From contig JASJOG010000079.1 of assembly GCA_030142905.1 (NCBI GenBank), forward strand, positions 949,001 through 1,013,000: 64,000 nucleotides of DNA, given 5' to 3'. The notes beneath the pieces are model-generated. The model was not told where the DNA came from, made no database searches, and was given only the letters and a program-made list of their open reading frames with translations. This document shows, in pieces, positions 11,010 to 22,989 of this stretch. This DNA is from Heliopora coerulea. Lineage: Eukaryota; Cnidaria; Anthozoa; Scleralcyonacea; Helioporidae. A program made the translations under genes and the position numbers. How positions within the stretch are numbered: position 1 is the first letter of the stretch; each line of letters starts with the position of its first letter.

Positions 11010-11053
11010 GTCACCTGAAGATTCTTTCCCAAGATGAAACAGGCTGTAGTGAC
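11010..11053 (+). ncRNA. Well-formed hammerhead ribozyme at Penelope 3' end
   Basis: Stem I strands GTCAC (11010-11014) and GTGAC (11049-11053) are complementary. The core has CTGAAGA (11015-11021), a TCTT/AAGA stem II and GAAAC (11036-11040). A short ACAG/CTGT stem III leads to a GTA cleavage triplet. It starts 28 bp after the stop codon of the GIY-YIG frame. The inverted copy at about 10021-10060 keeps the stems but has CTGAACA in the core. Confidence 0.82.
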
Positions 11054-11137
11054 TTTTTGAGGTAACCGATATAATCCCATTTGCTCTTTCTTTGCGTTAT
11101 TGAGCCCTCTTTGCATTTCGTAAACCTAAACGTTCAC

Positions 11138-11138
<1 letters not shown>

Positions 11139-11190
<52 letters not shown>
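11139..11190. repeat. (TA)n microsatellite
   Basis: TA run that starts exactly at the right edge of the Penelope element. Confidence 0.95.
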
Positions 11191-11192
<2 letters not shown>

Positions 11193-11263
11193 TATATATT
11201 GAATGATTTATCTCATATATATTGAATGATTTATCTCATATATATTGAATGAACAATTTATCT
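11191..11263. repeat. 23-bp tandem repeat, three copies
   Basis: CATATATATTGAATGATTTA plus TCT occurs at 11191-11213 and 11214-11236, and a third copy from 11237 carries a four-base insertion. It directly follows (TA)n. Confidence 0.9.
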
Positions 11264-11334
11264 CCCGACAGGAAGAAATATGAGGCATTATGGATACTCA
11301 GTTTAATAACTAAGGAAATTTTTTTTTAAAAATT

Positions 11335-11516
11335 ATATTGTTTATGGAATAGTGGATACTCGTACAGAAACTTTTCTTCATAATGTTACATTGCAGAAGT
11401 CAACTGAAAAATGTGGACTCGAGCGGGATTTAAACTTGCACCTTCGGGATACCGGTCCGCCGCTCTACTTGTTCAGCTCTCGACTCCACAGGGATTGGAA
11501 GCGAGGATTATTCTGA
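11335..11516 (-). repeat. tRNA-derived SINE (CTCGAG family), minus copy
   Basis: The tRNA-like head reads, on the minus strand, GAGCTGAACAAGTAGAGC (A box) and a B box inside AAGTTTAAATCCCGCTCGAG. A body with TTTTTCAGTTGACTTCTGC follows. The same family occurs at 11.6, 13.6, 44.8, 58.3, 58.5, 59.5, 59.7 and 60.6-60.8 kb. Confidence 0.82.
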
Positions 11517-11584
11517 AATAGTTTCTCTGTAATCTGAGATAAAGCAGAGACATGTATGGACAGAAAAATGTTGGGAAATGTGAA

Positions 11585-11800
11585 CTCGCCCCAATCCGTC
11601 TGGATTTCGACAGCCCAATAGATAGAGCGGCGGAAGGTGGGAGTTCAAATCCCGCTCAAGTCAAAATTTTTCCGTTGACTTTGGCTGGGTCAGATTATCA
11701 TGAAAAGTTTCTAGTCATGCATAGCTCTGAATATGATTCTGAAATAGTAGATACTACTTTTGAAGTTACGAATATAAACTCACGTTCCCTACACCCAGAA
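11585..11800 (+). repeat. tRNA-derived SINE (CTCGAG family), plus copy
   Basis: Contains GATAGAGCGGCGG, GAGTTCAAATCCCGCTC (B box), the GTTGACTTTGGC body and a tail resembling CTGAATATGATTCTGAAATA. It faces the minus copy at 11335-11516 head to head. Confidence 0.8.
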
Positions 11801-11819
11801 GGAATTATTTAAAATGCAA

Positions 11820-12880
11820 TTTTAGGTACGTTGTAGCATATAGCTTGGGGATCCAAACGATTTAAGACCATGTGATATCATCTTTTTTTTCTGTTTTTTA
11901 ACATGAATGAATAATCGGTAAACCTCAATAGTGTTTAAGTTTTAACCGGAAGTGTGAGTTTTATAAGAACAGAAACTCGGCAAAATATTCCGAATTTCGA
12001 TGTGTGATAAACATACGGATACAGCTCCCTTCAAAAGGTGAAAATTTTTTCGGTGATGCATCCCCCACAACCCCTCTTCAACGTTGCCCATAACGACAAC
12101 TCAGCTGAGCTTGGGTGTTTCGTTGTAGTCTCAGTCAATTGCTCAGGGTGAGGTAGGATAGCGAGATATTCATTGACTAAGAAAATAGCTGGCGTAATTG
12201 TAAATATTGAAAGTTGTAAGTTCCCCCAAGGTATTTTGTGGCTGATTGTAGTTCCCCAATGAAAACGTCGCCTGCCTTTACATGTTTTGGAACTCGTGAG
12301 TATTTCTAATTACGTGGCATATCACATGTTTACAATTGCACTAAAATTCCATCCCCTAACTGGGAGATGGATACTTTACCCGTCTGGAGTTTGTGCCTAT
12401 CCATGCATCAACATTGACAGGCTACTGTTTGTCGAAGAGTGGATTAGACGATATACTATTTCGGCTTTAAATTTTAATAACGCCTTCGGATAAATAATAA
12501 CAACTTGCAATGAATGAAGAAATCTACAATTTTTGGATTAATTTTTAAACAATTTTCACGTGATCAAATGTGATTTTGCAGCAAGTGAAATTACTTGGAA
12601 TTTTAGTAAGAGTTATCACCGATTAGAGTTATCACCAATGTCACCAAAATGATTTAAATTTCCAGTATTTATTCTATGAAATCTTCAAAAATTCTACGAG
12701 ACAGATAACCTTTAACCCTTTAATACATAATCTTTCTTTCGTTTTATCTGTCGTTTCATCTTTCGTTTTATCCTTCGTTCCCTATTTGTTTTTCCCTTTT
12801 TTCTAATTTTCCTTTTTTTATTTTGTTTTTGATGTCTGATATATCGGACATTGTGCGTACCGCCGGGCAACAAGGACGGA
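11820..12880. other. No recognisable gene
   Basis: Only short featureless frames. A pyrimidine-rich stretch at 12730-12830 (CTTTCGTTTTATC-type) is low complexity. Confidence 0.5.
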
Positions 12881-12884
12881 CAAT

Positions 12885-13262
12885 GTAATAAGCCAATCAA
12901 TGCTTTTGTTTACATCGATGGGGCGAACCAACCAGACTGTTCGATTTTACCAACATGTGTGAATTTGCTGGGACATCACTGCAAAAATCCCTACCTCAAA
13001 ATAAGCCTTGTGTGGACGCGGATTTTGCATTTTCAAGGAGAAAACGAACTGATTCGGATAGTATATGAATTTTTCTTCAAATCTGTCGTGGGGATATTTA
13101 ATATGTTCTGTAATAACAAAAATATCGGCTTTCCATTTGGGAGTTACGAAAAACACACGATCGAGTTCATGTTTCACCTTGTCCGTGTGAAAAAGCCAAA
13201 ATCAATTTATTATTCCGCACGGATTTTGAGATCCTAGAGCTTTCAAGGCTGTCCCTATCTCA
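12885..13262 (+). repeat. Unknown interspersed repeat, plus copy of inverted pair
   Basis: Diverged but colinear with the reverse complement of 14058-14470. Shared landmarks include AATGTAATAAGCCAATCA, CCAACCAGACT, TTTTCAAGGAGAAA and TCCTAGAGCTT. The 128-codon open frame at 12851-13237 lies inside this repeat and is not conserved in the partner copy, so it is not called a gene. Confidence 0.8.
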
Positions 13263-13627
13263 TAAATACAGAAGTACCAAAAGTGGCACTTTTCTTAGTT
13301 CTCAAATTCGTACGAACGGCTAGAGTTTGTATCTGGCTGTTGTCTGAGGATATTTTTGGGTTCTCTGAGTTCTCGTGGCGTGTGAGAACGAAACTCAGCG
13401 AAGGAAGGAAATGTTTGGTCAAATTCAACTCAAACCTCGTTTAGGAAAGCATTTGCTCGAAGTATGCCATTCGAATTAAAAGTAAGAATGACGGATTTAT
13501 TGTTTTCATGCATCTGCAAGAAACCTTACTATTGAAAGCAAACAAGAAACTATTTGCCCGCAAATCCATCCAAGTCGTCCACTAGCTTGAGATCTGTAGT
13601 CCATATTCATTGCTATGATTATCACTC

Positions 13628-13800
13628 GTCTCCAATCCTTGCGGACTGGATAGCTCAACAGATAGAGCAGCGGACCGGTATCCCGAAGGTGCGAGTTCAA
13701 ATCCCGCTCGAGTCAACTGTTTCAGTTGACTTCGGCAGGGTAAGTTAATTAAGAAGTTTTCGTTTCATAATACCCTGAGGATGATTCTGAAACAGAATAA
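13628..13800 (+). repeat. tRNA-derived SINE (CTCGAG family), plus copy
   Basis: Best preserved head of the family: ATAGCTCAACAGATAGAGC as A box and GAGTTCAAATCCC as B box, followed by CAACTGTTTCAGTTGACTTC and ending near CCTGAGGATGATTCTGAAAC. Confidence 0.88.
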
Positions 13801-14057
13801 CTCTTTCAAACAAGGAGCTTTTATGGTCCGCCAGTTGCTATTGACCACAAACCTTTGAGTACTAATCGTAAAGGAGATGGTCATAACAAATTACTTTTTT
13901 TTTAGAATATAGTCTTTGTACCCAGCTTCGAAGATTTTCTATTGGGAAAACTGGATTATTTTAACATTTCCAAACAGGTTGTTGCCAGGGATGAATGGAA
14001 CGAAAACTAGGCGTCAATAACGACGAAAAGTGCTGCTTTAATTACTCTATAAGATTC

Positions 14058-14470
14058 TTTGTGATATATTTATGAGATTAGGACAATCTTGGAAGCTCTA
14101 GGATGTAAAAACCCGTACCGAACAATAAATTTATTTTGGCTTTTTCACACAGGCATAGTGAAACATTAATTCAGTCGTGAGCGTTTCTTAATTCCCGATT
14201 TGAAAGCCGATATTTTTCTCATTGAGGAATGCATTAAATATCCCTATGACAGATTAGAAGAAAAATTGATATGTTAAGCGAGCCAGTTCTTTCTCTCCTT
14301 GAAAATGTATAATCCGGGTGCACACAGGGCTTTTCCTGAGGTATAGTTTTTAGCAGTGATGTTGTAGCAAACTCAGACATTTGGCAAAACCAAGTAGTCT
14401 GGTTGGTCTGCTCCGTTGATGTAAGCAAATGTAATGATTGGCTTATTACATTATTGCCACAAAAGGCGCA
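14058..14470 (-). repeat. Unknown interspersed repeat, minus copy of inverted pair
   Basis: Inverted, diverged partner of 12885-13262. No coding homology was recognised. Confidence 0.8.
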
Positions 14471-17400
14471 AAAATCGCCAGGAAGTTTCGTGGCATTCCG
14501 CCATCTTGGTTCGGCATCAAATACGGAGGAATGGGGACCAATAAACGATCATAGTCGTGTGCGTCTATTTCGGCTACTCGTAGTGCGATCGATTAGTTCC
14601 GGTAAACATCTTGCCCAGTGGAATCAAGAGACGGTATCTCGAGCTTGATTTTGATACCAAATATGTCTCTGGTTTTTGAAAAATAAATATAGTTATGGGG
14701 CTTCAAATATGTTATAAATATCCATGATGGCGTATTATCAGTAAAGTAGACAATTCTTATACTTATCTTATCTTATTCATTTTTCATTTATTTCTTTGAT
14801 TCTTCCGTGAGAAATAATATAACCATTTGTCTTGGATGCTTCTTTTTTGTTTCTTTGATTTATGTCGAGTAATCTAGCAAAATTATAAAATATAGTGGAC
14901 ACTTCACGCACGCGATGCCCCGATTTAACTCTGGTGCGATTAGGAAGAAAGTGAAAGAAATGTGGGGGGAAATGATCATGAGTAATTGAAATCTGGATCA
15001 ATCTCAAATTGAGATTCTTTGGATCTAGTTATGACCAAATTAGCCTGAAAAAGAAGAACGTTGCATGGATTAATAGAGAGGATAAGAAGACTTCAGTTGC
15101 ATACGTAAAATGGGCACAGTCCGTAGTTTTCTTGAGAATTCACTGTGAATAAAACTTGTATAACTGTGCAGTACCAACTCAATCTTATTCATTTCAATAT
15201 TATAATTAAATAGCAATAAAACGATTTTGTACCACTTAGTTTTTGTTTCTTGTATGTTTTATTTTTTGCTTCCTTGATATGTGTATTATAGGCTTGGTTC
15301 AAACCATTATAGAGCCAATAGCAAGTGGGCTGGCAAATAGTGGTGCATTAAAGCATTCGTGCGCCCTAGGCACATTGCAATTTCATTGCCTTATAGATCC
15401 CCTCTATATCATTCTTTTTAGGGCTTCAGCTATAAATGTCATCGATAAGAATTTTAAAGCTATAATGAATTTGAATAGCAATTTCATGAATGAATCGGTA
15501 AAGTTGTACGAGAGATCAAGAACAATCTTAACAAGAAAAACAGTACTACCATACCAGTCTGCCCCTAGTAATGCATACATTTGTGAATATTAGTAATATT
15601 ACCCATAGGGAGGTTGGATTACATCAAAATGATAGTCATTCAAAAGTTTTACTATGTATGTTTTCTTTATGGCAAAAAAGCTAATATTATTAACTGGGTT
15701 TGAACGCATCAACTCCGATTCCATAGGTGGGAGTGAGGGTGGTAACAAACATCAATGACCCATGGTTGAGCTCTGCTGCTCCTAGATACCTTTCAATAGG
15801 AAGAAAGATAAGTAAAGGAGAATGATCATGCGAAAAATAAAAAGTTCTTGCATAATGCATTTTAGGTCTTTATGGATCGATTTCACAGTAAGCCAAATAA
15901 CTAATTCCTGTCATCAAGTGGCAAAAAAGAAAGCCAATATGGCCGCCAGATGAATCGATCACTATCGATCATGGCTCACCTACGCGATTTTTTCTTTTCG
16001 TCTTATTCCTTTTCACATGTTTATGCATCTTTTTTGTAAGGTTCTCTGTTTAAAAACATTCATATAAATAAATATACTATACTGTATATTAGCATAATAA
16101 ATAATGGAATACTTAACTCTTTAGAAGAGAAGAGCTCTTCCAATTGACAAGTAAAATCATTTGGCGTTAGCCAAATTAGAATAATAGAAGAATAGTATTA
16201 ATAAAAATTAATAACAGAATAGAATTAAGAATTCAGTCATTTAGATGTGTTATTTGACCGTCTATCAGAAGTTCGTCGTCCTGTTTTCGGCAAAGTTTGA
16301 AAAATCGTAAAAGGTAATGTTTATTAATTCGGAAAATCAGGCTTTTTATTGAATTTCTCTCGGAAATACGTTATAAACCCTTTCATTCTTTTGAGCTCAG
16401 TTGGTATACTCTTATAAGCTTTACTTGTAGTAGTTTACCCTTTTCAATTCGCTTGTAAGACTTACAAGCTATCAAGTACGAATCCCTCAAGGATCAATGT
16501 GTTTGTAGACTCTGTACTTAGTTATCTAATTCTAAAATAAAAAATAAAACATGCTCACATAGACAAACTTCATTGACCCTAGGCACGTGCCTACAGTGCC
16601 TATTGGTTAATCAGCCACTGGTGGCAAAACACGTATCCATTGCCAGGTATAGTAAAAGCTCTAATTACAAGAGTTAGACTAGGTGGGAATAGATTTTTCT
16701 GCATGAGTATGTATCTTTAGTTTGGTTATGGGAAAGTGGTCATAACACTGACAAACTTGATTTTTCTTGTAACTTGACTTACATCCAGGCAAGTGACAGA
16801 AGACCCTAACTTTTGTTGCCCAGGGTTACTAAAATACTTAACCAGAAATACATACACGAAACAAACCCTCGCCCACCCTTTCAATATATCTCCAGAAAAT
16901 CCGAGGAAGATTGATAATTTTTCAAAATTGTCAAAAACACAAATCGTCCTTAGTATATTTGAAAGCGGGAATGTAATAAAGAAAACACAACATTTGGCCC
17001 CAAATATTAATAACCCAAACTGGAAATTATTTTATATTTAAACTGCTTGTCGTCATATTTACGTTTAAAATTTCGATTCTGTTTTATTGAAACAAAACGT
17101 TTGGCGAGAATAATCTTTAACGGTTTAATAAATTATATGAGATCCATTCTGACAATTCTACTTCTAAACGATGGATGTTTGTACTATGATCCTGTACAGT
17201 TTCCATCTTGAGGTATTTCGAGTCGTTTTCCAGTCAAACTTTTCGCTCATTTTGCTTTAAAGATTGACTTTTATTAGATGGCCAGGCTTTCTGTCTTACA
17301 ATTTGAGCATTCTCAAGGATTACCGGTCGGATACTTCCATTACGGACAGCTCATGACTGAAAAATTTTTTTAATAATTTTTGTTTTTAAAAACTGGTGAA

Positions 17401-19390
17401 TACTACACTATCTCAAAGCCGGTTACCAATGTCTATTAGAAATGCTATGATGAAGATTTATGTTAAGTATTCATCCGGAGGTACAAGACTTTGGTAAAGA
17501 AGATGAAACGAATTAAGAAACTGACGAAATAAACAAAGAACACGTGAACGAGTTCTGAATCTTTATTGCTGACCAAAAATTGGAAAAATACATAGCATAC
17601 AACAAAATATAACGAGCAAACCTTGAACAAGTTTTGCTCGAAAGAAGAAAGATTAAGGAGAAGCAAAATACGTACCTTTTTCCTCTATAAAACGTCCGCA
17701 AGAAAAAAAAGCGTAGCGTTCAAACTTGCGACTCTTTCTTATTTTCAACTAAGCATTCAGAGGCACCTCAACCCAAAGGGTTCAACGGAAATTTTGCAAA
17801 AAGATTACTTAAAATTTTTAAACTTTCTTTAGAGGCATTAACAGGGCCGCCGAGAAAATTTTCATGTGTCGGAGCAAGACAAATTTGGGCCTCCTTCCCA
17901 CACTTGTGCAAGGACATTAAGACAATAAAATGTAAAACAATATGTCACGAGATTAACAGCGTTGATACAGCACACTGTAAACCTTGTCTGCTAATATAGC
18001 TTGATAGAACCAAATTAAACTGGCTCAAATTCAGTATGTATACACGCGGTTGTAGTTTAATGTTATTAACATAGACGCCAAGTGACCCGCATTCGTAGTC
18101 GTGGACCCGCTGAGTCGTTGCACCGCTGACCCGGCCATGCCGACGTAAAAAAAATTAAATAGATATGGGCCCCCTGGGGCTTCAGGGGCCTCGGAGCGAT
18201 GTACCGGTTGCACCCCCTTCTCCTTGGGCCTGGGTATTAAAATTCTGATGAATGCATTGCTGGTCAAATACGGTAAAGGTCATCACCCACAAGCCAACCT
18301 AAAAAGGCTGAAGAAAGGCTGAAGTGGACAACTGTTTCGTCGAAGGATAGTATGATGACAAAAAACAAGTAGCTTTGTAATGTGTGTTAAATGGTGGCTG
18401 TTTACCTTTCATTTTTGTTTTGGGCCAGAACACACCCTGACGTCTTCAGTGGGGTGACATTTCAAAATGAAAGCGATCCTGAATGAGGCTATGAAATCCT
18501 TTTTTTGAAAGCGGAGAGAGCATCCAAAGTCTGTCACGGCCTGGAAAACTCTTCTGGATGATGAGTGTTTTATCGCACTTCTCAAACAATTGACCATGAA
18601 CGATGTCCGGTTAAATGCTAGAAAATATTCAAAAGCCATCATCCTGCAGAGATGAATGAATCAGAATCTTCATTCTACTTGACCAATAAACACCAGCGAA
18701 AATCCAGGCGATAATATTTGGTACAAGAAATCTTCCTTAGGGAAGAATAAAGTCAGGAAGCCACTTTTGAAAGCTGCTCAAAACAATTCCGTTCCCAGAA
18801 CCTTTGTTTCAAAACTTCTCGATTCGGACGTACCTGTGATTGTGTAGCTCAGGTAAGTGGTTGCCAGAACGTAAAAGGGTCGAGATTTATACAAATCAGC
18901 ATCTATTCAACTTCAGCGAAGAATGTCGTTTACAGTTAGTCGTTTAGAAAATGTCCTGACAGCAAGCAAGTTCCCTTACGTCTTTTGTTCATATACATCA
19001 GAAAGAACCAAGACCAAGCGTTGCTACAAAAAGTCAACAGTTAGCCAATGCATATTCCAAGGAGCTAACCTTGAGAATTAGTCTTTCAAGTCATAAATTG
19101 TGCAGTTACTAAGATGGCTTTCAGAAGTGAAATGAGCCGCAAGCACCAAGAAAACCATTTCGTTAGCCGGTCTTAAATCATTTACTGGCATCAGTGTTCA
19201 AATAATGTAAACAACGTCCGAGATATCCATACAACGGAAAAAAAAACGGAGCAAAATCGATTTGATTCAGTACGAACCTAACTAAGCTAAAGGTTTGGTC
19301 AACAACACACTAGTCCCCGAGCTTGCACACGGCATTCTTGAGTGACCGAAATCCTTGGATAGATACCTATAAATATATATACTAACATAA
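14471..19390. other. Long stretch without recognisable gene
   Basis: Scattered short frames (for example 116 codons at 15243-15593, plus) show no familiar domain and no intron-exon logic. AT-rich throughout. A few tRNA-like vestiges may exist (about 16390) but are too diverged to call. Confidence 0.5.
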
Positions 19391-19394
19391 ATTA

Positions 19395-19505
19395 TTCAAA
19401 AACAGCGAAGATTTTTCTCCCAAGTCACCACACGTGTAAAAGGACTCCACACACATCAAGATTAATACCCTCGCACCGCGCTTTGCGCGGTAAGCGAGGG
19501 GATAA
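19395..19505 (-). repeat. Copy of the dispersed 136-bp unit
   Basis: Reverse complement of the units at 34.06-34.34 kb. It shares AGCGAAGATTTTTCTCCC, CACACGTGTAAAAGGACTCC and the GC-rich end CCCTCGCACCGCGC. Confidence 0.85.
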
Positions 19506-19784
19506 TCCTCTTGAAATTAGCGGGAAAAGATTGAATCTGTAAGTACTTTCCATAAAAATTCTTTAAAAGTATTTGTTTCTTTTTATTGTTACAATTGGTA
19601 TTATTACTGTTATTATTACAATTATTATTGTCACTGTTATCATTTGATTACTCTACTGAATGGATTAGTTCAATTGGTTAAAAGTCCTAGTGCTGGAGAT
19701 TTAAGTACTATCAAGGAATGAATATAGTGTCATATATATGGCCTTTAATATTCTGAAAATGAGCGTACAGATTATTAAGTCTTG

Positions 19785-20487
19785 CCCCACATTATTCAAG
19801 GAATATTTGAGAAAAAGATTTTGGGTACATATCGACACAAACACGAAAAAAATTTATACAGTCTAACTGGTTGTTATAGGGCAGGAATTATTGAAATATG
19901 CGGCAAATAACTTTCATTTAATAACTTTCATAATTGTTCTTATTACTTCATAGTGGTTCACGTGAGGGAATTTTCGTTGGCAAATTGAGGTCTTTTCATT
20001 TAATAAGTTAAAAAGCATTTAGTCATTGTGAGTGGCAAAAGAACAAGACCAGTGCTGATTGCATTTCCGCTTGGAATTTAGCTATCTTGACTCAAGCCTT
20101 ATATAATACTGAAATATTTCCGTCTAATATTAATAGATAGTATACCTCACTAGCTGGGTGGTAAACACAATGAGATGAATTACAAAAGAATTTCTTTCGA
20201 AGTAACTATGTAACAAACTATGTTACCCACGATGAATGCTTTTGGTAGTAGAAAGCAGATTACTTATTTTAAATGAACCTTTAGAGCCCTTGATTAACAT
20301 TTAATTATGCTGTGAGATACTTAACACAAGACACATTCCGAAATATAGTATCTCGTAAATATCAAAGATTTGGATTAAAAAAAAAAGCAGACAGCGTCAT
20401 AGTGATATTTCGTCTTTATTTTAAAGACACCGTCAGACCAATCGATTTTGCTTTGATAGAAATATTCGTGACGCCATTTCATGACAC
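19785..20487 (+). repeat. Unknown repeat, copy 1 (empty-site copy for the MITE)
   Basis: Colinear with the reverse complement of about 55235-56166. Landmarks include ACAAGACCAGTGCTGATT, AACACAATGAGATGAATT, TATGTAACAAACTATGTTAC and GACACCGTCAGACCAATC. This copy lacks the 218-bp MITE found in the other and keeps a single TTA (20099-20101) at that point. No protein homology was seen. Homology ends where the LINE begins. Confidence 0.88.
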
Positions 20488-20494
20488 AGACATG

Positions 20495-22722
20495 ACGCAG
20501 GCAAAAGATATCACCCGGATCCAGGATTGCAAAGTCATACCAGGAGAAGCCGTTGTCACACAGCATAGACTACTTTGTTTAAAAATGAAATTATCAACAA
20601 ACAGAAATCCTCCAAAACCGTATTGGCAAGAGCGAATTAAAACATGGAAACTAGAAAATGAGAACTAAAGAAGAACATTCCAAGAAAAAGTAAGAAAAAA
20701 ATACAGTGTGCCTGATGAAATATCAATGAATCAACGTTGGAATCATCTCAAAGTAGCTGTAATAAAGTCAGCAGAAGAGGTATGTGGGAAGATCAAACAG
20801 GGAAGAAGAGAAAGAAGGGAAACCTGGTGGTGGAACCACGAGGTGCAAGCAAAGATAAAAGCCAAGAAAGATGCATATAAGCAGTGGCAGAAGACAGGCG
20901 ATGTTGAGAAAAAACAACAGTATAAAAAAGCCAAGAAGGAAGCTAAGAAAGCAGTAGCGCAAGGCAGGTATGAAGCAGGAAATGAACTCTATGAGAACCT
21001 TGGTACAAGCAAAAGAAGAATCTCCGATTTACAAAGTAGCCAAGCAGAGGGCAAGAAACTGCAAAGATGGAGGAGGAATGACTTGCATCAGAAACAAACA
21101 AGGGGTGATGATAACAAATGACGATGAAATCAGAGATAGATGGAGGGAATATTTCAATGAATTACTTAATGTAGGAAATGAAAGAGAAGAACCCCTACCC
21201 ACTGAAATAATGGAGGACCCAATAGAGAATGTCACTTTACAAGACGTAGTAGCAGCTATAAAAAACGTGAAGAGGGGAAAAGTGACGGGAACGTCGGGTT
21301 TCAGTATCGATTTCATCAAAGTACTGAAGGAAGATGGTTCACAAAATGATTGAGCTAATTTGGAAGGAGGGGAAAATACCATCAGAATGGGAACTCAGCG
21401 AGTCAGTCCCCATTTATAAACAAAAGGGAGATCCATTGGAATGTTAAATTATCGAGGGATAAATCTGTTGGAACACTTGCTCAATGTTACAGAAAGAATC
21501 TCAGATCAACGCCTCAGAAAACTAATAAAAGTTGAGGATATGAAATTTGGATTTTCACCAGGCAAAGGTACCACAGATGCAGTGTTTGTGGTCACGCAAA
21601 CGCAAGAAAAACACTTGGAAGGACAGAAGGATCTCTAATTGACGTTTGTACATCTGGAGAATGTGTATGATCGAGTACCCTGAGACCTTGTTAACTGGTG
21701 CTTCAGGAAAAGAGGAACCCCGGAGAAACTGATCGAGCTGGTCAAAGCAACATGTGAAAGAGCAAAAACGATAGTGAGGACTGCAGTTGGCAATACCCTA
21801 CCCTTTGAAATCAAGGTTGGACTCCATCAAGGTTCTGCGCTTAGTCCCTTTCTCTTTGTAATAGTGCTCGACACCATCAGTTGTGAATCCAGACAAGGAA
21901 TCCCATGGGAATTACTATTCGCGAATGATCTGGTTGTTATGGGAGAGACAGATGAGGAGATGCAAAAGAATTGTGTCTAATGGCAAGAAGAAAGGGAGGG
22001 AAATGGCTTGTAGGTTAACATAAGCAAGATCGAGGTTGTGGTCAGTTCAAGATCAAAGATAGTAGTCAATATCAAAGACAGGAATGAAAAGAAACTAAAC
22101 CAAGTCGATAGCTTCAAATACCTTGGTGTAACACTAGGTGAAGATGGAGGACCAGAACATGCGGTGAGAGCAAGAATCAAAGCAGCATGGCAGAGGTGGA
22201 AAGATCTGACAGGTGTCATCTATGACAGTAGGCTGCCAATGAAACTTAAGATCAAAATCTACAAAACGGTTATCAGACCCACCATCATTTTACGGATCAG
22301 AGCTCTGGACGGTTAGAAATAAAGAAGAGAGATTATTACTAACAACCGAAATGAGGATGCTTAGACGCATAAAGGGAGTGACACTGCTGGATCGCGAAAC
22401 TAATGAGAACATCAGGAATGCGTTAAACACTGAACCGATTACAGATATTTTGAGAAGATCAAGGATGAGATGGTTTGGCCATCTCCTCAGGATGGATGAT
22501 AAAAACAAGGTGAAGGTGTGGAAAATGAGTGTACCAGGGAAAAGACGTCAAGGCAGAACCAAAATAAGATGGATGGATAACATCAGGAAAGACATGCTGG
22601 AAATGGGTCTGAAAATGGAAGATGCGCAGACCAGAGAATTTTGGAGTAAGGAAATACAGGCACCCCGACCTAGCAACCAAGCTGGAACAGGGATGAGAAG
22701 ATGAAGATGATGATGATGATGA
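20495..22722 (+). mobile_element. RTE-like LINE, 5' truncated and degenerate
   Basis: Begins within the end of the endonuclease (CKVIPGEAVVTQHRLL at about 20530-20580), then the linker (20708-21121), reverse transcriptase in several frames, and the C-terminal SSRMRWFGHLLRM-type region (22351-22704). The 3' end is a short GAT repeat (22697-22720), typical of RTE-clade tails. Multiple frameshifts separate the pieces. Confidence 0.85.
20708..22704 (+). pseudogene. RTE-like endonuclease/reverse transcriptase remnant
   Basis: The coding remnant is split over at least six frames. Recognisable parts are TWWWNHEVQAKIKAKKDAYK (linker), MIELIWKEGKIPSEW-type RT entry (about 21340-21400), NYRGINLLEH, FGFSPGKGTTDAVFV, KVGLHQGSALSPFLF and the active-site segment. 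The active site reads LLFANDLVV where FADD is expected, so one catalytic aspartate is lost. The end has DSFKYLGVTLGEDGG, RMLRRIKGVTLLDRETNE and WFGHLLRM. This copy cannot encode an active enzyme. Confidence 0.85.
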
Positions 22723-22747
22723 ATTTAATAAATATTCCTAAGGCAAG

Positions 22748-22987
22748 TTTTGACTCTTATAAGGCGCGGGGGTCCAGTGTAGATAGCTTCGATAAAACAG
22801 CGGCGTTCTTGAGGTTATACACTATCTAAAAGATAGAAAAAAAGCTTCTCGACGTTTCGAGAGAAGGGCCTTTTAAGGGCGAGTTTAATCACCTGACGAA
22901 GGGCCTTCGCTCGAAACGTCAAGAAGCTTTTTTTCTATCTTTCAGATAGTGTATAACCTCAAGAACGCCGCTGTTTTGACTCTTATA
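22748..22987 (+). mobile_element. Palindromic hammerhead element with 14-bp target duplication
   Basis: TTTTGACTCTTATA occurs at 22748-22761 and 22974-22987. Between them lie inverted arms: AACAGCGGCGTTCTTGAGGT ... and its complement, including the (C)TATCT..AGATAG and GAAACGTC pieces. The plus-strand arm carries a hammerhead core (22893-22917). No coding capacity. The flanking direct repeat implies insertion with a long target duplication, as for retroelements. Confidence 0.85.
22893..22917 (+). ncRNA. Hammerhead ribozyme core
   Basis: CTGACGA, stem II GGGC/GCTC with a CTTC loop, then GAAAC followed by GTC. The ACGT in GAAACGTC is self-complementary, as in ribozymes proposed to act as dimers. 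Stem I pairing is not evident here. Confidence 0.65.
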
Positions 22988-22989
22988 TT

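Larger units (their letters stand above)
10005..11138 (+). mobile_element. Penelope-like element: 3' end preceded by an inverted partial copy
   Basis: The right part (about 10348-11138, plus) encodes the end of the reverse transcriptase linker, a full GIY-YIG domain and a 3' non-coding end with a hammerhead. The left part (10005-10347) is the reverse complement of about 10742-11072, from inside the GIY-YIG frame through the hammerhead. The whole is bounded by (TA)n at 9949-10004 and 11139-11190. Inverted partial copies at the 5' end are a known feature of Penelope-like insertions. Confidence 0.88.

Noticed and set aside
11191..11263. Part of the Penelope element
   Set aside because: The 23-bp repeats lie outside the TA run that bounds the element and have no similarity to it.
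12851..13237. 128-codon open frame as a gene
   Set aside because: Lies in an interspersed repeat whose other copy (14058-14470) does not keep the frame.
15243..15593. 116-codon open frame as a gene
   Set aside because: No recognisable domain, biased AT-rich composition, and no supporting splice logic.
20312..20668. 118-codon open frame as one gene
   Set aside because: It spans the junction between an unrelated repeat and the 5' end of the RTE-like LINE.
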